Source of the DNA: DASVDK01 sp036562265 [NCBI: Thermodesulfobacteriota bacterium]
Lineage (GTDB): Bacteria; DASVDK01
NCBI GenBank assembly: GCA_036562265.1
Contig: DATCKS010000584.1
Coordinates: 1-11,926, forward strand
DNA: 11,926 nt
Direction: 5' to 3'
The notes under the pieces were generated by a model. That model ran no database searches, was not told where the DNA came from, and was given only the letters and a program-made list of their open reading frames with translations. This document shows, piece after piece, positions 6,563-11,926 of the stretch; positions within the stretch are counted from its first letter, which is position 1, and each line of letters starts with the position of its first letter. The position numbers were made by a program, and so were the translations under genes.

Positions 6563-7270
6563 ATGAGGATCGAGGAGCGACTTGCCGCGTACGACTGGGC
6601 CGCCGTCGAGCGGAGCCTCGCCGAGCGGGGCTACGCCCGCCTCCCCGGTCTCCTCACGCCAGACGAGTGCGCCGGCGTCGCCGCCCTGTACGGCGAGGCC
6701 GATCGCTTCCGCAGCCGCATCGACATGGCGCGCTACCGCTTCGGTGTCGGCGAGTACGGGTACTTCGCCTTGCCGTTGCCACCGATCGTCCAGGCGCTCC
6801 GCACGCACGCCTACCCGCCCCTCGCGGCGGTGGCGAACCGCTGGATGGCGGCCCTCGGCGCCCGGGAGCGCTTCCCCGGCGACCTCGAGACCTTCCTGGC
6901 CCGCTGTCACGCGAGGGGCCAGCGGAAGCCGACGCCGCTCCTCCTGCGCTACGAGGCGGGGGGCTACAACTGCCTGCACCAGGACCTCTACGGCGACGTG
7001 GCGTTCCCGCTGCAGATCGCGATCGTCCTGTCGCGACGGGACGTGGACTACGAGGGCGGGGAGTTCCTGCTCGTCGAGCAGCGGCCGCGGGCCCAGTCTC
7101 GCGGCGAGGCGATCGCGGCCGACCAGGGGGAGGGGATCGTCTTCACGACGCGCTACCGGCCGGTTCGGGGAGGTCGGGGCGTCTACCGGGTGAACGTGCG
7201 CCACGGCGTCAGCACCATCCGTCGCGGCGTCCGCTTCACCCTCGGCATCATCTTCCACGACGGGACGTGA
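6563..7270 (+). CDS. 2OG-Fe(II) oxygenase (PF09859/COG3826-like)
   Basis: 235-aa iron- and 2-oxoglutarate-dependent dioxygenase. The C-terminal double-stranded beta-helix carries the facial triad: H139 and D141 in CLHQDLYG, and H214 in VNVRHGVSTI. R224 in RFTLGIIFHD is placed to bind 2-oxoglutarate. The N-terminal half opens with YARLPGLLTPDECAGVAALY, standard for the superfamily, and IDMARYRFGVGEYGYF, which I associate with the COG3826 group. That group has been annotated as linked to repair of damaged DNA, without good biochemical proof that I know of. The length is normal and all catalytic residues are present. No Shine-Dalgarno precedes the ATG, but TATGAT lies 6 bases upstream. The neighbours do not reveal a substrate. 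The gene may be monocistronic, between its own -10 and a terminator-like hairpin. Confidence 0.9.
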   Translation: MRIEERLAAYDWAAVERSLAERGYARLPGLLTPDECAGVAALYGEADRFRSRIDMARYRFGVGEYGYFALPLPPIVQALRTHAYPPLAAVANRWMAALGARERFPGDLETFLARCHARGQRKPTPLLLRYEAGGYNCLHQDLYGDVAFPLQIAIVLSRRDVDYEGGEFLLVEQRPRAQSRGEAIAADQGEGIVFTTRYRPVRGGRGVYRVNVRHGVSTIRRGVRFTLGIIFHDGT

Positions 7271-7318
7271 TCCACCCCGGCAAGGGCGGCCGCGTCCCGG
7301 CGCCGAACGCGATCGTAC

Positions 7319-7343
7319 GGAGGGGGGCCAGACGCCCCCCTCC
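7319..7343. terminator. Strong hairpin between convergent genes (bidirectional terminator candidate)
   Basis: GGAGGGGGGC (7319-7328) pairs perfectly over 10 bases with 7334-7343 around a 5-base loop. It lies 49 bases after the oxygenase stop and 6 bases beyond the stop of the convergent small exported protein gene (7349). Neither side has a T-tract, so it is a hairpin-type rather than canonical intrinsic terminator. Confidence 0.6.
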
Positions 7344-7348
7344 CGACG

Positions 7349-7603
7349 CTAACGCCCGCCGCCGTGGTTGAGGTCGTAGGGAGCGGGGCGCGAAACCAGC
7401 CGGACCGCGTCGAGCCGGGCCGGCGCCTGGGTCGAGTCGATCTCGCCGTTGACGATGCGGCCGGCGCCCGGCTGCGTGGCAGGCGCGCTCACGACCTGCA
7501 CCGGGGTGCCCTTCTCCATGGCGACCTCGTCCATCGCGGCGGCGAAGGCCGGGGCGGCCTGGAGGGTGACGAGCGCGGCGGCGGCAAAGAGCAGGGACTT
7601 CAT
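7349..7603 (-). CDS. Small exported protein of unknown function
   Basis: 84-aa protein starting MKSLLFAAAALVTLQAAPAF. This is a clear Sec signal peptide: one lysine, a hydrophobic core at residues 4-19, and a cleavage site after A21 to A23 (AFAAAM). The mature part is only about 61 residues, polar, rich in Ala, Pro and Val, without cysteine, ending DLNHGGGR. I recognise no domain. The start is certain: AAGGAG lies 7 bases before ATG 7603, and the signal peptide begins there, whereas the longer open frame (to 7738) adds only Arg/Pro-rich non-coding-like sequence. It is preceded by a leader with several inverted repeats and followed closely by a terminator-like hairpin, so it looks like a stand-alone transcript. 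Likely periplasmic or secreted (inference). A phasin, toxin or stress protein cannot be argued from the sequence. Confidence 0.75.
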   Translation of the reverse strand: MKSLLFAAAALVTLQAAPAFAAAMDEVAMEKGTPVQVVSAPATQPGAGRIVNGEIDSTQAPARLDAVRLVSRPAPYDLNHGGGR

Positions 7604-7630
7604 GACGGGGCTCCTTCCTCGATATTGGGG

Positions 7631-7693
7631 GGCGCGGTCACTGGCGACCGCGCCGCGTGATCTCCTGCACGGGGACGGGAGCAGGAGCCGTGC
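7631..7693 (-). promoter_or_regulatory. Structured leader with competing hairpins upstream of the small exported protein
   Basis: Three inverted repeats lie between 28 and 90 bases upstream of ATG 7603. Hairpin 1: GGCGCGGTC (7631-7639) with GACCGCGCC (7646-7654), 9 perfect pairs, 6-base loop. Hairpin 2: CTCCTGC (7662-7668) with GCAGGAG (7681-7687). Hairpin 3: GCACGG (7667-7672) with CCGTGC (7688-7693). Hairpins 2 and 3 share bases 7667-7668 and 7681-7687 falls in the loop of 3, so the two exclude each other, as in attenuators or riboswitches. No known riboswitch family is recognised. The rest of the non-coding stretch to 7876 shows only one further dyad. Confidence 0.4.
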
Positions 7694-7825
7694 CGGGTCG
7701 GGTGCGCGGGGGCGAGACCGTCGAAAAGGGGTGCGCAAACGGGGAGTTCCGGCGATGCGGCCGGTGCGGTCCGGCCGCGGCGACCGCGTCGCGGAGCGCG
7801 GAGCGCTTCACGCTGCAACGCGGCT

Positions 7826-7840
7826 GATCCAGATTGGATC
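7826..7840. repeat. Inverted repeat GATCCA-GAT-TGGATC
   Basis: Perfect 6-base arms around 3 bases, in the non-coding stretch (7604-7876) between the stop of the membrane protein gene and the leader of the small exported protein. AT content is higher than in the surroundings. Could be an operator for the downstream minus-strand gene or chance; no terminator features. Confidence 0.3.
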
Positions 7841-7876
7841 GGGGGACGTCGAGGGGCGCGCCGGCGGCCAGGCCGG

Positions 7877-8296
7877 CTAGTGCGCGGCGAACCGGCGAGC
7901 GAGGTGGCCGGCGAGCATGCCGATCGCGTAGAGGAGGCTCGCGGCGCTCCACCAGAAGACGAGCCCCCCGATCCAGAACGTGGCGCCCGCGCCCTCGGGG
8001 AGGCGCGCGGCGGCGCTCCCCGGGTCGAGCATCGCCGGCACGAAGCGGAACGCGACGAGGACCAGGGAGGCGCCCCAGCCGAAGCCGAGGACCTGCCGGA
8101 ACGTGCGCAGGCGGGTGCCGAAGGCGAGGACGACCAGCACGCGCGGGGCGAGGATGAGCCCCGCCCCGGCGCCGAGCCGATACAGCACCTGCTCGCCGAG
8201 CACGATCGCCGCGGCCAGGGCGGCGAGGCTCGCGAAGAACCAGCCGACCGGGAAGGGGGCCTCCGGGGCGGACGCGCCCCCGGTCGAACCGGACAC
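7877..8296 (-). CDS. Four-helix membrane protein of unknown function, coupled to ilvD
   Basis: 139-aa hydrophobic protein starting at GTG 8296, whose G is the last base of the ilvD stop codon (TAGTG), so translation is probably coupled to ilvD. Four membrane segments are visible: residues 17-39 (WFFASLAALAAAIVLGEQVL), 42-61 (a helix broken by P51), 68-90 and 105-131 (FWIGGLVFWWSAASLLYAIG). The positively charged RTRLRTFRQ-type loop (62-68) and the HLARRF tail suggest both face the cytoplasm. Charged residues inside or beside the membrane (E35, R40, R52, R84) may matter. No known family is recognised. The open frame runs further upstream to 8665, but that part is an out-of-frame shadow of ilvD. 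A role linked to branched-chain amino acids, such as transport or membrane anchoring, is possible but only from context. Confidence 0.75.
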   Translation of the reverse strand: MSGSTGGASAPEAPFPVGWFFASLAALAAAIVLGEQVLYRLGAGAGLILAPRVLVVLAFGTRLRTFRQVLGFGWGASLVLVAFRFVPAMLDPGSAAARLPEGAGATFWIGGLVFWWSAASLLYAIGMLAGHLARRFAAH

Positions 8297-9969
8297 TAGC
8301 CGGTCACCGCCCCTTCGGACGCGGACGACACGAGCTTCGCGTACTTCGCGAGGACGCCGGTCGTGTACATCGGCTTCGGCGGCTTCACGGACTTGAGGCG
8401 ACGCTTGATCTCGGCGGCGGAGAGTTCCACGTCGAGCCGCCGCTTCTTGATGTCGATCGTGATGACGTCGCCGTTCCTGATCGCCGCGATCGGCCCGCCG
8501 TCGGCCGCCTCGGGCGCCACGTGGGCGATCATGAAGCCGTGCGTCGCCCCGGAGAAGCGGCCGTCGGTGATGAGGGCAACCGAGCTGCCGAGGCCGGCCC
8601 CCTGCAGGGCGGCGGTCACGTGCAGCATCTCGCGCATGCCGGGGCCCCCCTTGGGCCCCTCCCACCGGATGACGATCACGTCACCCGGCTTGATCCTGCC
8701 CGCCTTCACGGCCGCGAAGGCGTCCTCCTCGCGCTCGAAGACGCGGGCGGGGCCGCGGTGGCTGTCGCGGCTCTGGCCCGAGACCTTCGCCACGCACCCG
8801 TCGGGGGCGAGGTTGCCCCTGAGGATGACGAGGCCGCCGTAGCTCTTGAGCGGCTGGTCGACGGGGCGGATGACCGTCTGCCCCTCGCGCTCGCGCGCCG
8901 CGCGCGCCTCCTCGCCGATCGTCCGGCCGGTCACCGTCTTCTCGTCGGGGTAAAGGAGGCCCGCCTCGAGCAGGCGCTTCGCCACGACCGGCATGCCGCC
9001 CGCCTCGTACATCTCCGGCGCGGTGTAGCGGCCCCACGGCTTCATGTCGGCGAGGACCGGCACCTTGCGGGCGATGCGGTCGAAGTCGTCGATGGAGAGC
9101 CTGACGCCCGCTTCGCGCGCGACGGCGAGGAGGTGCAGGACGGCGTTCGTGGAGCCGCCGGTCGCCATCACGCCGGCGATCGCGTTGAGGAGCGCCTTGC
9201 GGGTGATGATCTGCCGCGGGAGGAGGCCGCTCTTCAGCACCTCCATCATGATCCGGCCGGTCTCGAACGCCGCGCCGGCCTTGTCCTTGTGGAGCGCCGG
9301 GATGCCGTTGAGGCCCATCGGCGAGATGCCGAGCATCTCGAACGCGGTCGCCATCGTGTTGGCCGTGAACTGGCCGCCGCACGCCCCGGCGCCGGGGCAG
9401 GCCCGGCTCTCGATCTCGCGGAGTTCGCGGGCGTCGATCCGCTTCGCGTTGTACGACCCGATCGCCTCGAAGACATCCTGGATCGTGAGCCGCCTATCCC
9501 CGTACTCGCCGTACATGATGGACCCGCCGTAGAGCAGGACCGACGGGATGTTCAGGCGCGCCATGGCCATGGCCATGCCGGGGATGGTCTTGTCGCAGCC
9601 GGCGATGCCGACGAACCCGTCGAGCCCGTGACCGCGCACCACCAGCTCCACGGAGTCGGCGACCAGCTCCCGGCTGACGAGGGAGGCCTTCATCGCCTGG
9701 GTGCCCATGGAGATGGCGTCGTTCACCGAGATCGTGTTGAACTCGATCGGCGTGCCGCCGTTCGCGCGGATGCCGTCCTTCACCTTCTCGGCGACCGCCC
9801 GGTGGTTGAAGTTGCAGGGGGCGATCTCGATCCAGCAGTGCGCGACCCCCACGAGGGGCTTGCTGAGGTCGTCGTCGGTGAAGCCGATCGCCTTGAACAT
9901 CGCGCGGGCGGCCGCGCGGTCCGCGCCGTCGAGCAGGACGCGGCTCTTGTGCCGGGCGTCGAAGGCCAC
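8296..9969 (-). CDS. ilvD: Dihydroxy-acid dehydratase
   Basis: 557-aa Fe-S dehydratase that converts 2,3-dihydroxy-isovalerate and 2,3-dihydroxy-3-methylvalerate to the 2-keto acids, the shared third step after acetohydroxyacid formation in valine/isoleucine synthesis. Three cluster cysteines are present: C52 (IAPCNFNH), C125 (GIAGCDKTIPG) and C197 (CPGAGACGGQFTANTMA). K127 after the second cysteine is the Mg-binding lysine, and the catalytic-serine motif ITDGRFSG is near the C-terminus. The length fits the compact [2Fe-2S]-type group. The start is GTG 9969 rather than GTG 9975: GGGAGGT touches the first but lies at a normal 7-base distance from the second. The sugar-acid dehydratases of the same superfamily (Edd, xylonate dehydratase) are less likely given AFDARHKSRVLLDGADRAA. 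The gene is followed without a gap by a membrane protein gene. Confidence 0.96.
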   Translation of the reverse strand: MAFDARHKSRVLLDGADRAAARAMFKAIGFTDDDLSKPLVGVAHCWIEIAPCNFNHRAVAEKVKDGIRANGGTPIEFNTISVNDAISMGTQAMKASLVSRELVADSVELVVRGHGLDGFVGIAGCDKTIPGMAMAMARLNIPSVLLYGGSIMYGEYGDRRLTIQDVFEAIGSYNAKRIDARELREIESRACPGAGACGGQFTANTMATAFEMLGISPMGLNGIPALHKDKAGAAFETGRIMMEVLKSGLLPRQIITRKALLNAIAGVMATGGSTNAVLHLLAVAREAGVRLSIDDFDRIARKVPVLADMKPWGRYTAPEMYEAGGMPVVAKRLLEAGLLYPDEKTVTGRTIGEEARAAREREGQTVIRPVDQPLKSYGGLVILRGNLAPDGCVAKVSGQSRDSHRGPARVFEREEDAFAAVKAGRIKPGDVIVIRWEGPKGGPGMREMLHVTAALQGAGLGSSVALITDGRFSGATHGFMIAHVAPEAADGGPIAAIRNGDVITIDIKKRRLDVELSAAEIKRRLKSVKPPKPMYTTGVLAKYAKLVSSASEGAVTG

Positions 9970-10009
9970 GGTCACACCTCCCGTCGTGGAATGATGGTGG
10001 CTAGCGGGG

Positions 10010-10036
10010 AAAACGCCGGAATTCTAGCACCCGGCG
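10010..10036 (-). terminator. Intrinsic terminator candidate after the dehydratase gene
   Basis: On the minus strand, CGCCGG (10031-10036) pairs with CCGGCG (10014-10019) around an 11-base loop and is followed directly by TTTT (10010-10013). It begins 5 bases after the dehydratase stop (10041). The stem is short but all GC. The loop contains a -10-like element, so this stretch may separate the dehydratase transcript from an ilvD transcript. Confidence 0.45.
10021..10029 (-). promoter_or_regulatory. Extended -10 element TGCTAGAAT upstream of ilvD
   Basis: On the minus strand TGC plus TAGAAT matches the extended -10 consensus TGnTATAAT at 7 of 8 defined positions, about 50 bases upstream of the ilvD start. 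No -35 is recognisable, as is usual for extended -10 promoters. The near-identical TGCTAGACT stands before the channel gene. Confidence 0.45.
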
Positions 10037-10040
10037 GGGC

Positions 10041-10967
10041 TCACGCGACGCTCGCCGGGTCGGTGTTGCCGCCGCAGACGACGACGGCCACCCGCTCGCC
10101 GGCGGCCGGCCGGTAGGCCCCCGACGTCACGGCGGCCAGCGCCGCGGCGCCGCCCGGCTCCGCCACCACCCGGACCGCCTCCCAGAGGGCGCGCTGGGCG
10201 GCCCGGATCGCCTCGTCCTCGACGAGCAGCACCCGCTCGACGTGCGCCCGGGCGAGCGCGAACGCGAGGTCGCCGACGCGCCTGGCGCCGAGGCTGTCGG
10301 CCGCGATCCCGCCGACCTCCACGTCCACCGGCCTGCCGGCCGCCAGCGCCGCGTGCAGGGTGGGGGCCCGGACCGGCTCGACGCCGATCACCCGCACCCG
10401 GCCGGCGAACCAGGCGGCGGCGCCCGCGACGAGGCCCCCGCCCCCGACGGCGACGATCACCGTGTCGAGTCCGTCGACCTGACGGGCGAGTTCCCGGAAC
10501 AGCGTCCCCTGGCCGGCCACGACCTCCGGCTGGTCGTAGGCGTGAACCACCAGGGCGCCGCTCTCGGCGGCGCGGCGGTCGGAGGCGGCCTTGGCGTCGG
10601 CGTAGGTCGCGCCCGTGACCGTCACGGCCGCGCCGTAGCGCCGGAGCCGCTCGACCTTCACGGGGGAGGCGACCTCCGGGACGAAGATCTCCGCCCGGTG
10701 GCCGAGGACCCGGGCGGCCCAGGCCACGGCCGCGCCGTGGTTGCCGCCGGAGGCGGCGATGACGCCGGCCGCCGGCACCTCGGCCGAGAGGATCCGGTTC
10801 AGCGCGCCACGCGGCTTGAAGGAGCCGGTGTGCTGGAGCGACTCGAGCTTGAGGAGGAGCGGCGCGGGGGCGCCCAGGGCGCCCCCTTCCAGCGCGATCA
10901 CGGGGGTCTCGCGGATGCGGCCGGCGACGCGGCGCGCGGCGGCCTCGATGGCGTCTCGGTCGACCAT
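10041..10967 (-). CDS. PLP-dependent threonine/serine dehydratase, short form without regulatory domain
   Basis: 308-aa fold-type II PLP enzyme that deaminates L-threonine to 2-oxobutyrate and/or L-serine to pyruvate. The Schiff-base lysine is K51 in HTGSFKPRGA, the substrate loop is SGGNHGAA (73-80), the phosphate-binding loop is VGGGGLVAG (about 174-182), and CGGNT (298-302) places C298 where the pyridine nitrogen is held. Cysteine at that position is known in serine dehydratases, while most threonine deaminases carry serine. There is no C-terminal ACT-like domain, so isoleucine feedback as in biosynthetic IlvA is not expected. Serine racemase or another beta-eliminating lyase remains possible. 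ATG 10967 has no clear Shine-Dalgarno but TAGGCT lies 6 bases upstream. It lies 71 bases upstream of ilvD on the same strand, divergent from a channel gene. Confidence 0.9.
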   Translation of the reverse strand: MVDRDAIEAAARRVAGRIRETPVIALEGGALGAPAPLLLKLESLQHTGSFKPRGALNRILSAEVPAAGVIAASGGNHGAAVAWAARVLGHRAEIFVPEVASPVKVERLRRYGAAVTVTGATYADAKAASDRRAAESGALVVHAYDQPEVVAGQGTLFRELARQVDGLDTVIVAVGGGGLVAGAAAWFAGRVRVIGVEPVRAPTLHAALAAGRPVDVEVGGIAADSLGARRVGDLAFALARAHVERVLLVEDEAIRAAQRALWEAVRVVAEPGGAAALAAVTSGAYRPAAGERVAVVVCGGNTDPASVA

Positions 10968-10973
10968 GCGCCT

Positions 10974-10979
10974 AGCCTA
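10974..10979 (-). promoter_or_regulatory. -10-like TAGGCT, 6 bases before the dehydratase ATG
   Basis: On the minus strand TAGGCT (TAnnnT pattern) is followed by AGGCGC and then ATG. No proper Shine-Dalgarno exists in the 65-base divergent spacer for this gene. The geometry equals that at 6551 and 5774, suggesting a leaderless start. AGG within the 6-base spacer is too close to serve as a good ribosome site. Confidence 0.35.
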
Positions 10980-10993
10980 GCGCGGCGCCCGCC

Positions 10994-11002
10994 TGCTAGA
11001 CT
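10994..11002 (+). promoter_or_regulatory. Extended -10 element TGCTAGACT of the channel gene
   Basis: TGC plus TAGACT fits the extended -10 pattern, sits 30 bases before ATG 11033, and upstream of the gene's Shine-Dalgarno (AGGAGGAGG, 11021-11029). Differs in one base from the element before ilvD. No -35 recognised. Confidence 0.45.
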
Positions 11003-11032
11003 CCGCCACCGCGCGTCCCGAGGAGGAGGACG

Positions 11033-11839
11033 ATGGTCGAACTCTGTCGCCGCATCGCCGGGCACCCGGCGTTCCAGCACGTCATCCTGGCGATCATCCT
11101 CGTCAACGCCGTCGTGATCGGCTTCGAGACGTCCGCCGAGGTCGTCGCCCGGTGGGGCGGGCTCCTGCGCGGGCTCGGCACGGTGATCCAGGCGCTCTTC
11201 GTCGTGGAGATCCTCGTGCGCCTGGTTGCCTACTGGCCGCGGCTCGGCCGCTTCTTCACCGACGGGTGGAACGTCTTCGACTTCCTCGTCGTCGCGGTCT
11301 CGCTCGCGCCGCAGGCAGGGCCGTTCTCGACCGTGGTCAGGCTCGCGCGGGTGCTGCGCGTCGCGCGTCTGGTGTCGGTGATGCCGGATCTCAGGCTCAT
11401 CATCGGGACCATGCTCCGCTCGATCCCCTCCATGGGGCACGTGATCGCGCTCCTCACGCTCCTCCTCTACATCTACGCCGTCGTCGGCTTCTACCTCTTC
11501 GGCCGTCACGACCCGTCCCACTGGGGTTCGCTCTCGCAGGCCTTCCTCACCCTCTTCCAGATCCTCACGCTCGAGGGGTGGGTGGAGATCCAGGCGGCCA
11601 GCATGGAGGCGGTGCCGCTCGCCTGGATCTACTACGCGAGCTTCGTCGTGGTGGCGGTCTTCGTCGTGATCAACCTGTTCATCGCGGTCGTCCTCAACAA
11701 CCTCGAGCGGGCCAAGGACGAGCAGCAGGCGGAGGCCGACCGCAAGAGCCCGCAGGGCGGGCTCATCGAGCAGGTCGAGCGGATCAAGGCGGAACTGGCG
11801 CGGCTCGAGCGGGACCTGAGGGCGTCGGGGCGGTCCTGA
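11033..11839 (+). CDS. Single-repeat voltage-gated cation channel (bacterial Nav-like, PF00520)
   Basis: 268-aa six-helix membrane protein expected to form a tetrameric channel. S1 lies near residues 14-31, S2 50-67 (E60), S3 80-92 (D83 in NVFDFLV), and S4 101-115 with arginines R103, R106, R109 and R112 at every third position, the classical voltage sensor. S5 is 134-157, the pore helix and filter LTLEGWVEIQ (E181, W183), and S6 196-224 (VVINLFIAVVLNN). The filter TLEGW resembles TLESW of NaChBac-type channels but has glycine for serine, as in repeat I of calcium channels. After S6, residues about 225-265 are charged, and LIEQVERIKAELARLERDL forms a coiled coil, as in the tetramerisation bundle of bacterial Nav channels. 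AGGAGGAGG gives a strong ribosome site. Ion selectivity (Na+ or Ca2+) is not decided by sequence alone. Confidence 0.93.
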   Translation: MVELCRRIAGHPAFQHVILAIILVNAVVIGFETSAEVVARWGGLLRGLGTVIQALFVVEILVRLVAYWPRLGRFFTDGWNVFDFLVVAVSLAPQAGPFSTVVRLARVLRVARLVSVMPDLRLIIGTMLRSIPSMGHVIALLTLLLYIYAVVGFYLFGRHDPSHWGSLSQAFLTLFQILTLEGWVEIQAASMEAVPLAWIYYASFVVVAVFVVINLFIAVVLNNLERAKDEQQAEADRKSPQGGLIEQVERIKAELARLERDLRASGRS

Positions 11840-11872
11840 GGCGCGGCGGACGGCCGCCCGGGAGCCGCGCCT
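11839..11872. terminator. Hairpin at the stop codon of the channel gene
   Basis: AGGCGCGGC (11839-11847) pairs perfectly over 9 bases with GCCGCGCCT (11864-11872). The 16-base loop is itself GC-rich and could pair further. It starts at the last base of the channel stop codon. There is no T-tract on the plus side. Most likely a termination or mRNA-end structure. Confidence 0.45.
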
Positions 11873-11926
11873 CGCCGACGGCTACGCGGCGCCCCCTAGC
11901 GGCCCCGCTCGGTCTCCGGCCGCATG
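11873..11926. other. Window end, no gene assigned
   Basis: Two minus-strand frames enter from the right edge and stop at 11896 (reading RPETERGR) and 11882 (reading AAGDRAGPLGGAA). Either could be the C-terminus of a convergent gene, which would suit the hairpin before it, but too few codons are visible to choose. Nothing else is seen. Confidence 0.2.

Noticed and set aside
5612-7258. 548-codon minus-strand open frame
   Set aside because: It runs antisense through the receiver-PilZ and oxygenase genes; both have family motifs on the plus strand, while this frame is low-complexity with no recognisable domain.
7604-7738. 45-codon N-terminal extension of the small exported protein
   Set aside because: The Arg/Pro-rich extension would bury the signal peptide, while ATG 7603 has a strong Shine-Dalgarno.
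8297-8665. N-terminal extension of the four-helix membrane protein frame into ilvD
   Set aside because: This part is an out-of-frame shadow of conserved ilvD sequence; the hydrophobic protein begins right at the TAGTG junction.
8521-10116. 531-codon plus-strand open frame
   Set aside because: It is the antisense of ilvD. Codon bias in GC-rich DNA keeps the opposite strand open.
1-11926. Mobile element, defence island or biosynthetic cluster
   Set aside because: No transposase, integrase, tRNA, terminal repeats, nuclease/helicase sets or assembly-line enzymes are visible; composition looks even throughout.

Overview
The window is GC-rich bacterial chromosomal DNA (about 70% G+C by eye, not computed) with tightly packed genes and short spacers. 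I see no transposase, integrase, phage gene, CRISPR array, rRNA or tRNA. The mix (Tat-exported LivK-type binding protein, small-molecule-sensing regulators, receiver-PilZ protein, 2OG-Fe(II) oxygenase, IlvD) fits a soil or sediment lineage of the deltaproteobacterial, Binatota or Rokubacteria kind. That placement is an impression from gene content and composition, not a phylogenetic result.

Left part (1-3120): a truncated ABC-transporter substrate-binding protein gene (minus) diverges from an XRE-cupin regulator gene (plus). They share a spacer holding a good -35/-10 pair for the transporter gene and an AT-rich dyad that is a plausible operator. The regulator converges, with a 32-base overlap, on a VOC (glyoxalase-like) gene whose start codon overlaps the stop of an upstream GntR/UTRA regulator gene. 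These two form a regulator-enzyme pair.

Centre (3121-7348): a YdjM-like membrane hydrolase gene (minus) diverges from an amidase-signature enzyme gene (plus). The amidase is followed by a receiver-PilZ protein with degraded signalling motifs and a 2OG-Fe(II) oxygenase. Two plus-strand genes here have -10-like hexamers exactly 6 bases before their ATG, which suggests leaderless transcripts. A strong hairpin closes the block.

Right part (7349-11926): a minus-strand gene for a tiny exported protein of unknown function, with a structured leader. Then a minus-strand set in transcription order: a short threonine/serine dehydratase, ilvD, and a four-helix membrane protein translationally coupled to ilvD. 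Threonine deamination and IlvD are the first and fourth steps of isoleucine synthesis, so this set may be a small branched-chain amino acid locus. Diverging from the dehydratase is a single-repeat voltage-gated cation channel of the bacterial sodium channel type with a C-terminal coiled coil.

I found no clear defence island or obvious new multi-gene system. The best leads are the channel with its unusual TLEGW filter, the ilvD-coupled membrane protein, the structured leader of the small exported protein, the shared promoter/leaderless start pattern, and the receiver-PilZ protein with degenerate motifs.
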